Shown here: positions 39,795-48,339 of the stretch, in pieces
Layout: every line of letters starts with the position of its first letter
Position numbering within the stretch: the stretch's first letter is position 1
NCBI RefSeq assembly: GCF_030915465.1
Contig: NZ_CP133267.1
Location: forward strand, 4,577,001-4,641,000
Reading direction: 5' to 3'
DNA: 64,000 nucleotides
Source of the DNA: Neobacillus sp. PS3-34
Lineage (GTDB): Bacteria > Bacillota > Bacilli > Bacillales > Cytobacillaceae
Notes under the pieces: generated by a model
Databases searched by the model: none
Told to the model about the DNA's origin: nothing
What the model saw: only the letters and a program-made list of their open reading frames with translations
Program-made: the position numbers and the translations under genes

Positions 39795-41095
39795 GTTCTT
39801 GCCTCCTCTTTTTCCATTGGTGCGAACCGATCCTCGACCATAGCTCCGATTAAACCATCATCTGTAGTATTTACTGCAGTTGTGATCATGGGTATTAATC
39901 CTGAATACATCGTGATAAAAGTCGTTGTAAAGAGTACCGGATCAGGCACCTGAAGAATGAGTGCGATAACCGGTGACATAAAGAATCCAGCTCCACCTGG
40001 TACTCCGGGCGATTCCAACCCTAAAATCCAGAGCGGAAGTACAAGTAAGAGAATTTCCGAAAATGACAGCGGAATATGCATCATCTCACATGTCGTAACA
40101 GTGACTATTAAAACAGCCATTGTAGCAGTGCTCTTATTCAAAACAGTTCCGAACACAATGGATGTTTCAGCGAATTCAGGTTTGAGTTTTAGATCTTTTT
40201 CAGCGGAGATAATATTAACGGCAAGTGTATCGTAAGAACCGCCCGTACCAAAACCTGTTGAGAAAACAGTAATGTAGTATGACAAGATTTGTTTCCAGGT
40301 TCTTTTTGAAATGAGCTTTGTCACGATAAGCATGACAGCGGTCCACGTTAAGGCCATGCACATTACCCAAAGGACCGTTTTTCCGTAGGCAGCTACTCCA
40401 TTTGTTCCGAATTTAAGCGGAATATTAATAGCGAGACATCCAATCATAATCGGGTAATACCAGAGCAGCTTTTTAAAGAATCCTAAAATGTGATCACTAA
40501 TTTTCATAATCCCGTTGGCGACGGGAACAAAGCGTTTATTACTAGATGCGAGCCAGCCAATGAAAACCGCTGCGACTAGGACCTGCAATAATGGATGCTG
40601 CGTGATAATGGTTTTAAATGTTCCAAATATACCAGTGATAAGGGTACCGAATCCTGCAGCATGTGCTCCTTTTGTGTCAAAATCAACCCCTACAATCACC
40701 TTGATGAACAAGCCTGCCCATGCTAATGCTGCCAGCCCAAGAACAAGGTATAAAAGAAAGATGCGGCCAAACAATTTTCCTGCCTTATCTTTATGGACAG
40801 TGATCAGTTTAATCGTTGCACCAGAAAGGAGGAAAAAAATGATGACAGTGGCAAAGGTTACAATCGTTTTCGGAAAAATCTCTCCGCTTTTTGCCAGTGT
40901 TTGAACGAAAGCGTTATGAGGAAAAAACAAACCGAGAAGAAAACCTGTGGCGAGAGTGATGAATACCCAAAATGGAAAAGGGATACTTTTAAAAAGATTT
41001 TTAGTCTGTAATCCTTCTTTCTGAGCCTCCCTGCTTTCAAAGCTGTCCTGCTCAAGGTCTTTGCTGCTAAGTGTATTGATGTCCATATTTGCCAC
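39791..41095 (-). CDS. Dicarboxylate/amino acid:cation symporter (DAACS family)
   Basis: 434 residues from a GTG at 41095 with AAAGGAG upstream. A long polar N-terminus precedes eight or more hydrophobic helices and two re-entrant loops. The family's serine-rich loop is replaced by FSTGFGTGGSYDTL, and the second loop reads LESPGVPGGAGFF, equivalent to the glycine-rich region of GltP/DctA. FGTVLNKSTATMAVL stands at the NMDGT-type substrate and sodium site. It imports a carboxylate or amino acid with sodium or protons. The divergence of the binding loops means the substrate is uncertain. Confidence 0.82.
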   Translation of the reverse strand: MANMDINTLSSKDLEQDSFESREAQKEGLQTKNLFKSIPFPFWVFITLATGFLLGLFFPHNAFVQTLAKSGEIFPKTIVTFATVIIFFLLSGATIKLITVHKDKAGKLFGRIFLLYLVLGLAALAWAGLFIKVIVGVDFDTKGAHAAGFGTLITGIFGTFKTIITQHPLLQVLVAAVFIGWLASSNKRFVPVANGIMKISDHILGFFKKLLWYYPIMIGCLAINIPLKFGTNGVAAYGKTVLWVMCMALTWTAVMLIVTKLISKRTWKQILSYYITVFSTGFGTGGSYDTLAVNIISAEKDLKLKPEFAETSIVFGTVLNKSTATMAVLIVTVTTCEMMHIPLSFSEILLLVLPLWILGLESPGVPGGAGFFMSPVIALILQVPDPVLFTTTFITMYSGLIPMITTAVNTTDDGLIGAMVEDRFAPMEKEEART

Positions 41096-41453
41096 TATAC
41101 ATCATCTCCTTTTGTGGATTTTGATCATCCAGAACTGGTATGACCAACCATTCAGTCGAGAATGCGTTTTCAAAAGGCTGAAGCTAAAGAGACTTTTCAT
41201 TAATCTGTTAATTTTTAGGAATATACCCTGTGTGAAAATAATATAAACTGAATTTTCTGCAAAATAGATTAATTAACTATTAGATTTTGTATTAACCCTA
41301 CTAAAGTCGTGCAAATATAATTTAATTTACTACCATGACTCCCGCTAGTCTATCAATCTATACTGTCATCCCAACAGATCTAATTACTCGAATAAAGAAT
41401 GTTAACTTTGATACAATAAAATGGATATGTGGATTCACTAAGGAGGATACATA

Positions 41454-42223
41454 ATGAAGTATACAGTTATAACCGGCGCAAGTTCAGGGATTGGATATGA
41501 ATCTGCCCTGGCATTCGCTGCTCGTGGCAAGAACCTGATCATTGCTGCCCGCAGAACAGAGGAACTGGAGCAATTAAAGACAGAAATCACTCAAATCAAT
41601 CCCGATTTAGATGTTATCATTCGGACAACTGACTTATCCGTTACTGAAAATGTTTATAAGTTTTATGAAGGGCTGAAGGATTTCCAACTTGAAACGTGGA
41701 TAAACAACGCGGGATTTGGTAATTTTGCTTCAGTTGGGGAACAAAATTTAAACAAAATCGAAACAATGCTCCATTTAAATATCGAGGCATTAACAATCCT
41801 ATCCTCTCTTTTCGTTCGTGATTACTCATCTGTTGAAGGAACACAACTGATTAATGTTTCGTCTGGCGGTGGCTATACGATCGTTGCTGATGCCATCACC
41901 TATTGTGCTACAAAATTCTATGTGAGTGCATTTACTGAAGGGCTTGCACATGAACTGAAGGCATATGGCGCAAAAATGCGTGCAAAGGTATTGGCCCTGC
42001 TGCAACAGAAACAGAATTTGCGAAACGATCTTTGGATGTCGACCAATTCGACTATAACGGGGTTATACCAAAATTTCATACTGCTAAAGAAATGGCAGGT
42101 TTTATGCTAAACCTTTATGATAGTGAAAAAGTGGTTGGAATAGTAGATGGATTAACGTATGAATATAAGCTTCGTGATCCTATTTATCCCTTTGCAAATC
42201 GAAATGCCAGGTCTGATTCCTAA
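41454..42223 (+). pseudogene. SDR family NAD(P)-dependent oxidoreductase, frame-disrupted
   Basis: About 256 residues when joined. The cofactor motif TGASSGIG is near the start, NNAG is at residue 86, and the catalytic Ser and YCATK follow. The frame breaks at a run of three C (41995-41997), where four restore VLAPAATETEFAKRSLDVDQF; the remainder reads to 42223 (AKEMAGFMLNLYDS). The start has AAGGAGG. Neighbours give no clue to the substrate. The 358-bp gap upstream (41096-41453) shows no gene, only a plausible -10 (TACAAT) near 41413. Confidence 0.85.
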
Positions 42224-42246
42224 ATGGCCCCTGCCTCCTTGCAAAA

Positions 42247-42280
42247 AAGCCGAAGCATCGTTTATCCCGCTTCGGCTTTT
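42247..42280. terminator. Bidirectional terminator between the SDR and MocR genes
   Basis: Arms AAGCCGAAGC and GCTTCGGCTT; A and T runs on both sides suit termination of both convergent genes. Confidence 0.9.
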
Positions 42281-43679
42281 ACTTGCTATCTAGTATTATT
42301 TTTTGAAAGATTAACGAGCTTCCTCGCCCTTCCCTAAGCTGCTGTTCATTAATAAAGGAATAACTTAAGCGGATATATGATTGCAATTCGTTTAATGGGT
42401 CAAAAATAATGCCTGGAACAAAGGAAATCGAGTTTTCCAAAACTTTGGATAGAAGCTCGTTTGTATCGAGTGATGTAGGAATTTTGATCCACAAATTAAG
42501 GCCTCCATCAGGACTAGTCCACTCCCACCCCGTATTTTTCAATTCCGACTCAAGAATCTCTTTTCTGATGCTCAATGCGATTCGCAGCTTCTCAAGATGC
42601 TGCTGCATTCTTGCTGAGGTAAAATAATGCAGGAAAATCTTCTGGTTTAGTAGAGGAGATCCGTTATCTGTCAATGACTTAGCGGTCAGAAGATGGTTCA
42701 TCAATGGCTGTCTGCATACTATGGCAGCAATCCGTAAGCCCGGTGCTATATACTTGCTAAAGCTGCGAATATAGACAACCATGCCTTCACTATCATATTT
42801 AAAGATCGGCGCTGGAGGCTCTTTTTCAAAATAAATATCAAAATATGTATCATCTTCTACGAGGACACATCGATATTTTTCAGCCAGCTCAACTAATGCC
42901 TTTCGCTGATGAGCTGGCACTGTATAGCCGGTCGGGTTTTGAAAGGTCGGATTTACATAAAAAAGGACGGGTTTATATGCCTTCATATAAGCTTCCACCT
43001 GTACAAGGTCATACCCCTCTTTCGTAATGTCAACGGGAATGATCTTTGCTCCCTGGCTGCGAAAAATCTCAATTGCCGCACTATAGCTGGGCCTTTCCAG
43101 CAAAACAATATCCCTTGGTTTGATGAGGAGCTGGGCAATTAAGTGGATGGCCTGCTGGGCACCGGAGGTAATCAGCAGTTCATCTGCTGAAAGATCCAAT
43201 CCATGGCGCTTAAAAAAATAACCGGCAAGCGTCGCCCGCAATTCCTCGTCTCCCTGGATGGTGGAATACGTTCCCAGCACCTTCGGATATAAATCAAACA
43301 CCTTTTTTACATATGCTGAAAAATAATGGTTTGGCAATAAATTAGGATCAATTAGCGCTTGTGAAAATTGATAGGTTACCGGGATCCGATGAATCTCCGA
43401 CAGCCGGCTTTTCTTTTCAAACAAGGAAGAGAACTCTCTTGTTTCAGCATGCCCCTGAACAAAATAACCTGACTTATCCCTAACATATACCTTGCCATCA
43501 TCCTTTAAAAGCTGATAGGCCTTAAAGACTGTTAACCGGTGGACACTTAACGTATTTGCAAGGTCGCGAACAGACGGGAGCTTGTCATGCTCCTGCCATT
43601 CCTCTCGAACGATCCGATTTAAAATATAATCATACACCTCTTTGTAGAGAGGAGTAGGCTTGCTTTTAAGTTCCGCCAT
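42279..43679 (-). CDS. MocR-type regulator (GntR HTH plus PLP aminotransferase-like domain)
   Basis: 466 residues. The winged helix of the GntR type is at residues 8-75 (LPSVRDLANTLSVHRLTVFKAYQLL). The rest is a fold-type I aminotransferase-like sensor with the PLP lysine in SFSKYIAPGLRIA and the Asp of VLVEDDTYFD. MocR proteins bind DNA at direct repeats and sense PLP or PLP-amine adducts. It is divergent from the EamA transporter gene, with direct repeats between them, so it very likely controls that exporter and itself. Start at 43679 with GGGGG. Confidence 0.93.
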   Translation of the reverse strand: MAELKSKPTPLYKEVYDYILNRIVREEWQEHDKLPSVRDLANTLSVHRLTVFKAYQLLKDDGKVYVRDKSGYFVQGHAETREFSSLFEKKSRLSEIHRIPVTYQFSQALIDPNLLPNHYFSAYVKKVFDLYPKVLGTYSTIQGDEELRATLAGYFFKRHGLDLSADELLITSGAQQAIHLIAQLLIKPRDIVLLERPSYSAAIEIFRSQGAKIIPVDITKEGYDLVQVEAYMKAYKPVLFYVNPTFQNPTGYTVPAHQRKALVELAEKYRCVLVEDDTYFDIYFEKEPPAPIFKYDSEGMVVYIRSFSKYIAPGLRIAAIVCRQPLMNHLLTAKSLTDNGSPLLNQKIFLHYFTSARMQQHLEKLRIALSIRKEILESELKNTGWEWTSPDGGLNLWIKIPTSLDTNELLSKVLENSISFVPGIIFDPLNELQSYIRLSYSFINEQQLREGRGSSLIFQKIILDSK

Positions 43680-43767
43680 TTGCCAGCCCCCTTTTATCAG
43701 TCTCTTTTCATATATTTTACTGCTGCTAAAAACGCCATTTTAAACAGAATATCATCTATTTTCACCA

Positions 43768-43798
43768 TCTGTTCTGTTCGTTGTATTCTGTTCTGTTC
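43768..43798. promoter_or_regulatory. Direct-repeat operator of the MocR regulator
   Basis: TCTGTTCTGTTC occurs at 43768-43779 and again at 43787-43798, 19 bp apart (about two helical turns). An inverted partial copy (AACAGAATA) lies at 43743-43751. This is the arrangement expected for a MocR dimer. Confidence 0.7.
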
Positions 43799-43835
43799 AT
43801 CTTCTTTTATTATAGAATAAAAGGAGGAATATTTA

Positions 43836-44747
43836 ATGATTATTTTAGGATATTTCGTGATGTGTTTAATATTCGGAACCACCTTCCTCTCCATAAAAGT
43901 GGGAATCGATGCAGGCTTCGCTCCGTTTTTTTCAGCGGGAATCCGCTTTTTTATTGCTGGCCTTCTGCTGTTTACCTGGCTGGTTACCAGAAGAAAAGTT
44001 AGGATTTCCCTCTTCCTTCGTGGAGAATTAGCACTTATTGGGATCGGTCTGACCTTTGGGACGTTTTCTACCCTTTATTGGGCTGAGCAGCATATTACCT
44101 CTGGCGTAGCAGCCGTCTTGTCTGCATCTGGACCGATCATGATCATTTTTATTCAAAGCTTTTTCTTAAAAAAAGCACCATCCGGAAAATCGTTAATAGG
44201 ATGCTTGATTGGCATGATTGGAGTTTCTCTATTATTGCTTCCAAGCCTAACCTTTGAGGCGAGCATTTATTGGCTGCTAGGCTGCCTCGTCATCCTCTTG
44301 GGTGAAATTTTTTACGCATCGGGTACTCTTTATTCGAAACATGTGATGGAACGTTTTGCCGAGATTCCGCCTATTGCACTAAACGCAGTCCAAATGATGT
44401 ATGGGGGCGCCATGCTGATGGTACTCTCTTTTTTTACCGAACACCCGAAATTCGATTCTTTGTTTTCCATAAATGCAGCTGGGTCTCTCTTTTACTTAAT
44501 TGTGGCGGGTTCGATGGTTGGCCACAGCATTTATTATTGGCTCGTTGCGAAAACAAACCCGGTATTCCCTTCTACCTGGCTATTTGTTTCTCCTATCATC
44601 GCTTTGATTCTCGGTTCCGTTCTGTATCAGGAAACCATTACCTGGTCAATGGGAATCGGTGCATTAACGATTTTAATGGGGATAATCCTTGTGAATGCAG
44701 ATGGTTTAAAAATGATAATTTCAAAGAGAAACCTGCATAAAACCTAA
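43836..44747 (+). CDS. EamA/DMT family exporter
   Basis: 303 residues, ten hydrophobic helices in two EamA repeats (CLIFGTTFLSIKVGIDAG at the start, GSLFYLIVAGSMVGHSIYYW in the second half). The start at 43836 has AAAGGAGG. DMT exporters of this type move amino acids, metabolites or toxic analogues out of the cell. Divergence from a MocR regulator suggests control by a PLP-linked or amine compound. The substrate is not known. Confidence 0.9.
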   Translation: MIILGYFVMCLIFGTTFLSIKVGIDAGFAPFFSAGIRFFIAGLLLFTWLVTRRKVRISLFLRGELALIGIGLTFGTFSTLYWAEQHITSGVAAVLSASGPIMIIFIQSFFLKKAPSGKSLIGCLIGMIGVSLLLLPSLTFEASIYWLLGCLVILLGEIFYASGTLYSKHVMERFAEIPPIALNAVQMMYGGAMLMVLSFFTEHPKFDSLFSINAAGSLFYLIVAGSMVGHSIYYWLVAKTNPVFPSTWLFVSPIIALILGSVLYQETITWSMGIGALTILMGIILVNADGLKMIISKRNLHKT

Positions 44748-44899
44748 TCCGAGGCTGGGTTCCTTTTAATTACTAATTTAATCCCTACTGTCGTTACCAA
44801 CAAATTTCGATAAATTTCGATAAAATATTTGAATTTTCTTACTAGAAAATAGTTTAATAGAAAGTAGTTAGATTATTGTTGGTTCTAGGAGGAAAAAAG

Positions 44900-45895
44900 A
44901 TGAAGAATGATATGGGCGAATTATTGTTGCATTCATGGCTGCGTCATATCAAGCAGTGCCAATCTGTGCAATTAAATTGGATGGCGTCTATCCATAATTG
45001 GGAACTGAAAAATGAAGATCGAATACTGGAAACTATAAATGAAGTAAAATCATATTTTCGAAAGCAATACGGTTACAGTCTGTTTAAACAGTCAACATCT
45101 TGTAAAAAGCTCCTCCAGTATGGGGAAATAGATGTGCTTGGCCTGCAAATTAATGGCGGAATGGTCGCTAATATTTACGGCGTCAATATCGCATTGTTCG
45201 AGGAAGAATGGAATGAATCAGGTGCAATGATTCAGCCAGAAAGAATCATTACAAGTATGGTGAAGACAGCCATGCTAATTTACGGGCATTTTAATCTGGC
45301 TCAAGGTAACATCATCTTTGCCTCTCCAAAAATAAACAACGCCAATTTCGTTCCTCTTGCAACCATCGTAAACGAGTTAAAAGAGGTTTTTCAGCAATTG
45401 GGGTTCCAGTTTGAATTTACCCTTTTGGCCAACCATAATTTTAAAGAAATCGTCTATGAACCACTCAGGGAGCTGACAACTTCATTTACCGACATACAAG
45501 AGTCTTCACTTCCGTCCGAAAAGGCATCTTCCGAAATTGCAGCAACAAAAACACTTGAAGATCCAATTGAAATCTCCATAAAAACAGAAGGTGTAAAAAT
45601 CGGTCCCCTCGTACGCAGGGAAATGGCAAAGCTAATATCAAAGAATCTAATTTCTCCTGAAAAAATCCAGCATTCACAGGACAAAAAATACTGCAAAGAA
45701 ATATTAGATATCGACTACCCATTGTTAAAAAAGGTAAATGATGACCAGCCGATTATAGACCAATCAATGCTCAACGGCAACCAGCGATATTGGAAAAAGG
45801 TATATAAACTTCATGGTGAAAAATATTTATTGTGCAGTCAATGGACCGATAGAAACTCAGATAACTTCATAACATGGCTAAATTTATTCTATTGA
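44900..45895 (+). CDS. Unknown protein, possible nuclease-fold
   Basis: 331 residues from the ATG at 44900 (AGGAGG upstream; the open frame begins earlier at a TTG within that site). I do not recognise a named family. The N-terminal half contains GEIDVLGLQINGGMVANIYG followed by a second acidic strand (ALFEEEW), then GNIIFASPKINNANF, an order of acidic strands reminiscent of restriction-endonuclease folds but without a convincing lysine. A low-complexity linker (ESSLPSEKASSE) separates it from a C-terminal domain with GPLVRREMAKLI. It is soluble and has no signal peptide. A dispersed repeat follows the gene at once. Confidence 0.65.
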   Translation: MKNDMGELLLHSWLRHIKQCQSVQLNWMASIHNWELKNEDRILETINEVKSYFRKQYGYSLFKQSTSCKKLLQYGEIDVLGLQINGGMVANIYGVNIALFEEEWNESGAMIQPERIITSMVKTAMLIYGHFNLAQGNIIFASPKINNANFVPLATIVNELKEVFQQLGFQFEFTLLANHNFKEIVYEPLRELTTSFTDIQESSLPSEKASSEIAATKTLEDPIEISIKTEGVKIGPLVRREMAKLISKNLISPEKIQHSQDKKYCKEILDIDYPLLKKVNDDQPIIDQSMLNGNQRYWKKVYKLHGEKYLLCSQWTDRNSDNFITWLNLFY

Positions 45896-45900
45896 CAGGG

Positions 45901-46083
45901 CAAAAAGCGTAAGCGCCCTGGTTAGCCCCGACAGGCATAAGTCGAATCACGCAGGAAATCCTGATTTCTGGAGTGATTTGGCTTATGACCCCGAGGGGCT
46001 GGGCGCTGAAGCTAGATTAATATAAATTCATAAAAGTTATCCACATCATTTAATTTTATTATTTCCTTGACGATGAAAAAGCA
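45901..46083. repeat. Dispersed GC-rich palindromic repeat, copy 2 (short form)
   Basis: Short copy of the element at 2681-2987. Nested arms GCGCCC / GGGCGC, GCCCC / GGGGC, CATAAG / CTTATG, AATCAC / GTGATT and GAAATC / GATTTC fold into one long hairpin. The AT-rich right flank (CATTTAATTT...TTTCCT) is also shared with copy 1. It begins six bases after the stop codon of the preceding gene. Confidence 0.8.
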
Positions 46084-46109
46084 CCTCTTCCGTTTGGAGA
46101 GGTGCTTTT
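46077..46109. terminator. Bidirectional terminator next to DUF805
   Basis: Arms AAAAGCACCTCT and AGAGGTGCTTTT with a 9-nt loop, between the convergent unknown gene and DUF805 gene. Confidence 0.85.
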
Positions 46110-46120
46110 ATGATTATTAA

Positions 46121-46477
46121 TTAAATTAAACTACTTTTTTTAGGATTGGGTCCATACTGATTTTCATTCTCCTGGCTATCCTGGCAAGTAAATACAAGCA
46201 GAATAATGCCGCCCACTATAGGAATAAGGGCTATTAAAAGCCACCAACCACTTCTTCCGGTATCATGAAGTCTGCGAATTCCAACAGCTATGGACGGAAG
46301 CAGAACCGCTAATGAATAGAGTCCTGTTAATAAATTATTCAGATCCGCGACTGACTGCAAGATGGAAAGCACGATGGATATGATGGCATTGACAAGAAAG
46401 AACATCCAATATTCCTTACGCCTTGCTCTCCCTGAAAATCCAGTATAATTCTTTAACACGTTCAAATACCATTGCAT
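46121..46477 (-). CDS. DUF805 family membrane protein
   Basis: 118 residues. The N-terminal WYLNVLKNYTGFSGRARRKEYW is the conserved DUF805 start, followed by three to four hydrophobic helices with LPSIAVGIRRLHDTGRSGWW between them and a polar tail. The family is widespread and of unknown function; it is an inner membrane protein. The start has GAGGGGG. The 370-bp gap upstream (46478-46847) shows no gene; it must contain the promoter, but I cannot point to a clear one. Confidence 0.9.
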   Translation of the reverse strand: MQWYLNVLKNYTGFSGRARRKEYWMFFLVNAIISIVLSILQSVADLNNLLTGLYSLAVLLPSIAVGIRRLHDTGRSGWWLLIALIPIVGGIILLVFTCQDSQENENQYGPNPKKSSLI

Positions 46478-46847
46478 ATAAATTCCCCCTCAGAAGGTAA
46501 AAAATTATTTAGCATGTGGGTTTTAGTGCTTTTGAAAAATACCCCCCCTTAACTTGAAAATATGTTTCTGCCGGCCACCCAAATTGATAACCACCGTTTA
46601 AAATCACTATGGAATATTGGCTTTTAATAAGAAAAAGAAGAAAATTGGCAGGTCTCAGAATTTCAGTTAATGAGGGTCAGGCTTTTTTACTATGAGAGAT
46701 GCATAGTGCATACAAAAAAATTGTTTACTTTATTCATACTCGAACAATGAAATGAATATAACCACCGTCACAAATCTACTTTCTTGTGTAAGCACTATTT
46801 TCTAAATAATTTAAGCTATAGTAAAAACTTTTGAAAATAAGAATTCA

Positions 46848-48116
46848 TCAACTCTTCAACACTCTGATATTCTTTTTAAGATAGTTCCAATTTTGTGGTG
46901 CTGGAAGGCTTAATTGCCAGTAAGTTGCCCCTAGTAATTCGTATTGATCAATTAAATTATATTTTTCCTGGTAGCTTCTGATATCTTCAAACCAAACAAT
47001 ATGCTCGATTTTATCTTTCCAATATCGATACCAGGGAGATCGGGCATTAAGATCATATTGGATTGGAGCTCCTAAAGTAATCGCCTGATTTTGTGCTGCT
47101 AAGACGGAAAAAGCACTTGTCGCATTCGTTTTTACTTCTTTGTCATAGCCATATAAAGATAGTGCGATTTGCAGCTTTGGGTGGCTGATTTGTGAAAGTG
47201 AATAGCGGATGACCTGAGCAAGCCACCAAAGAGGTGAAATTGGATCAGGCGGACCAGTTGGATATCCATAATCGACTGTCATAACGGCAACAATATCTGC
47301 TGCCTTCCCGATTGCATGATAGTCGTATGCACCTACAATCCGATTTTGTGGTAAATCCTGCGTTTTAGCATGTACATTTACATGGAGAATCAGGTTTTCC
47401 AAACTTTTTTTCAACTCAGTTAAAAATCGATTAAAATCTTTTCTTCTCGGCGGAGGGATAAATTCAAAATCAATGCTCACTCCCCCATAATTTCTTTGCT
47501 TCGCGAGATTGGTAATGCTTAAAACCAAGTTTCTTCTATATATTTCATTTTCAAGTACTGCCCCAATCAGTTCGGGGCTAAATTGATCTCCCTTTAAATT
47601 TCGGATCATTAATAGCGGGATAACATGAACCTCGCGGCTTTTCGTTACAATTTTCCGGTCCTCCAATACATTGTAAGCAAAGCCCTGATCTGTTAAAGAA
47701 TAGGCAGTTATGGCTAAATAAGTGAGCTGATTTGAAATCTGTTCGAAGTCAGTGAGGAAGGTTTCTTGAGAATAAGGAATGATAAATCCCAATGTGGCTA
47801 AAGGAAGTTTTTCAGGTGAGGGAATAGCTATTTTTTGCCCAACGAATAAATGATTTGGGTCCATGCTCGGATTGGCATTTAAAATTAATTGTATATCTGT
47901 CCGAAAGGTTTGTGAGAGCTTCCATAAATTGTCGCCTGGTTTTATTACATAATAACGTAATACGGTTGTTTCGTCAGGGATATAAATCGCCTGTCCAGGG
48001 ACAAGTTTTAACGAAGACGGCAGGCCATTCACCCTCAATATTTCTGCCACTGTCGTACGGTATTGACTCGCGATCCCCCATAAATAATCTCCGTATTTGA
48101 CCACATGGATACTCAT
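46848..48116 (-). CDS. LysM-GH18 cortex/peptidoglycan hydrolase (YaaH/SleL type)
   Basis: 422 residues from the ATG at 48116 (AGGAGG upstream; an earlier ATG at 48176 lacks a site). Two LysM modules occupy residues 1-95 (IHVVKYGDYLWGIASQYRT and YYVIKPGDNLWKLSQTFRT). The GH18 domain follows, with the catalytic strand GGVSIDFEFI supplying the Asp and Glu of the family motif. SleL/YaaH enzymes are N-acetylglucosaminidases that act on spore cortex fragments and are put on the spore without a signal peptide, as here. It supports a spore-forming host. Confidence 0.88.
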   Translation of the reverse strand: MSIHVVKYGDYLWGIASQYRTTVAEILRVNGLPSSLKLVPGQAIYIPDETTVLRYYVIKPGDNLWKLSQTFRTDIQLILNANPSMDPNHLFVGQKIAIPSPEKLPLATLGFIIPYSQETFLTDFEQISNQLTYLAITAYSLTDQGFAYNVLEDRKIVTKSREVHVIPLLMIRNLKGDQFSPELIGAVLENEIYRRNLVLSITNLAKQRNYGGVSIDFEFIPPPRRKDFNRFLTELKKSLENLILHVNVHAKTQDLPQNRIVGAYDYHAIGKAADIVAVMTVDYGYPTGPPDPISPLWWLAQVIRYSLSQISHPKLQIALSLYGYDKEVKTNATSAFSVLAAQNQAITLGAPIQYDLNARSPWYRYWKDKIEHIVWFEDIRSYQEKYNLIDQYELLGATYWQLSLPAPQNWNYLKKNIRVLKS

Positions 48117-48339
48117 GCCCCTCTCTCCTCCTATCCTTAAAATCATTTTATTATTTGTGGGCTGTAATATACTCAAAATATCATCAGATCAGTGTTTAAA
48201 AGTAAACGCTATCACCAAGTTTGAATGCTGAGTACCAATTTACCTATTTATCCATCCGTTTCCTGTATTCCAAAAGCCTTCTGTTATGATATTATTCTTT
48301 CGTTATATTAAACATACAACGAGAGGAAGAACGCAGCAG

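Noticed and set aside
43697..43894. 65-codon minus-strand frame across the MocR/EamA intergenic region
   Set aside because: It covers the promoter and operator region and overlaps the EamA start; no coding features.
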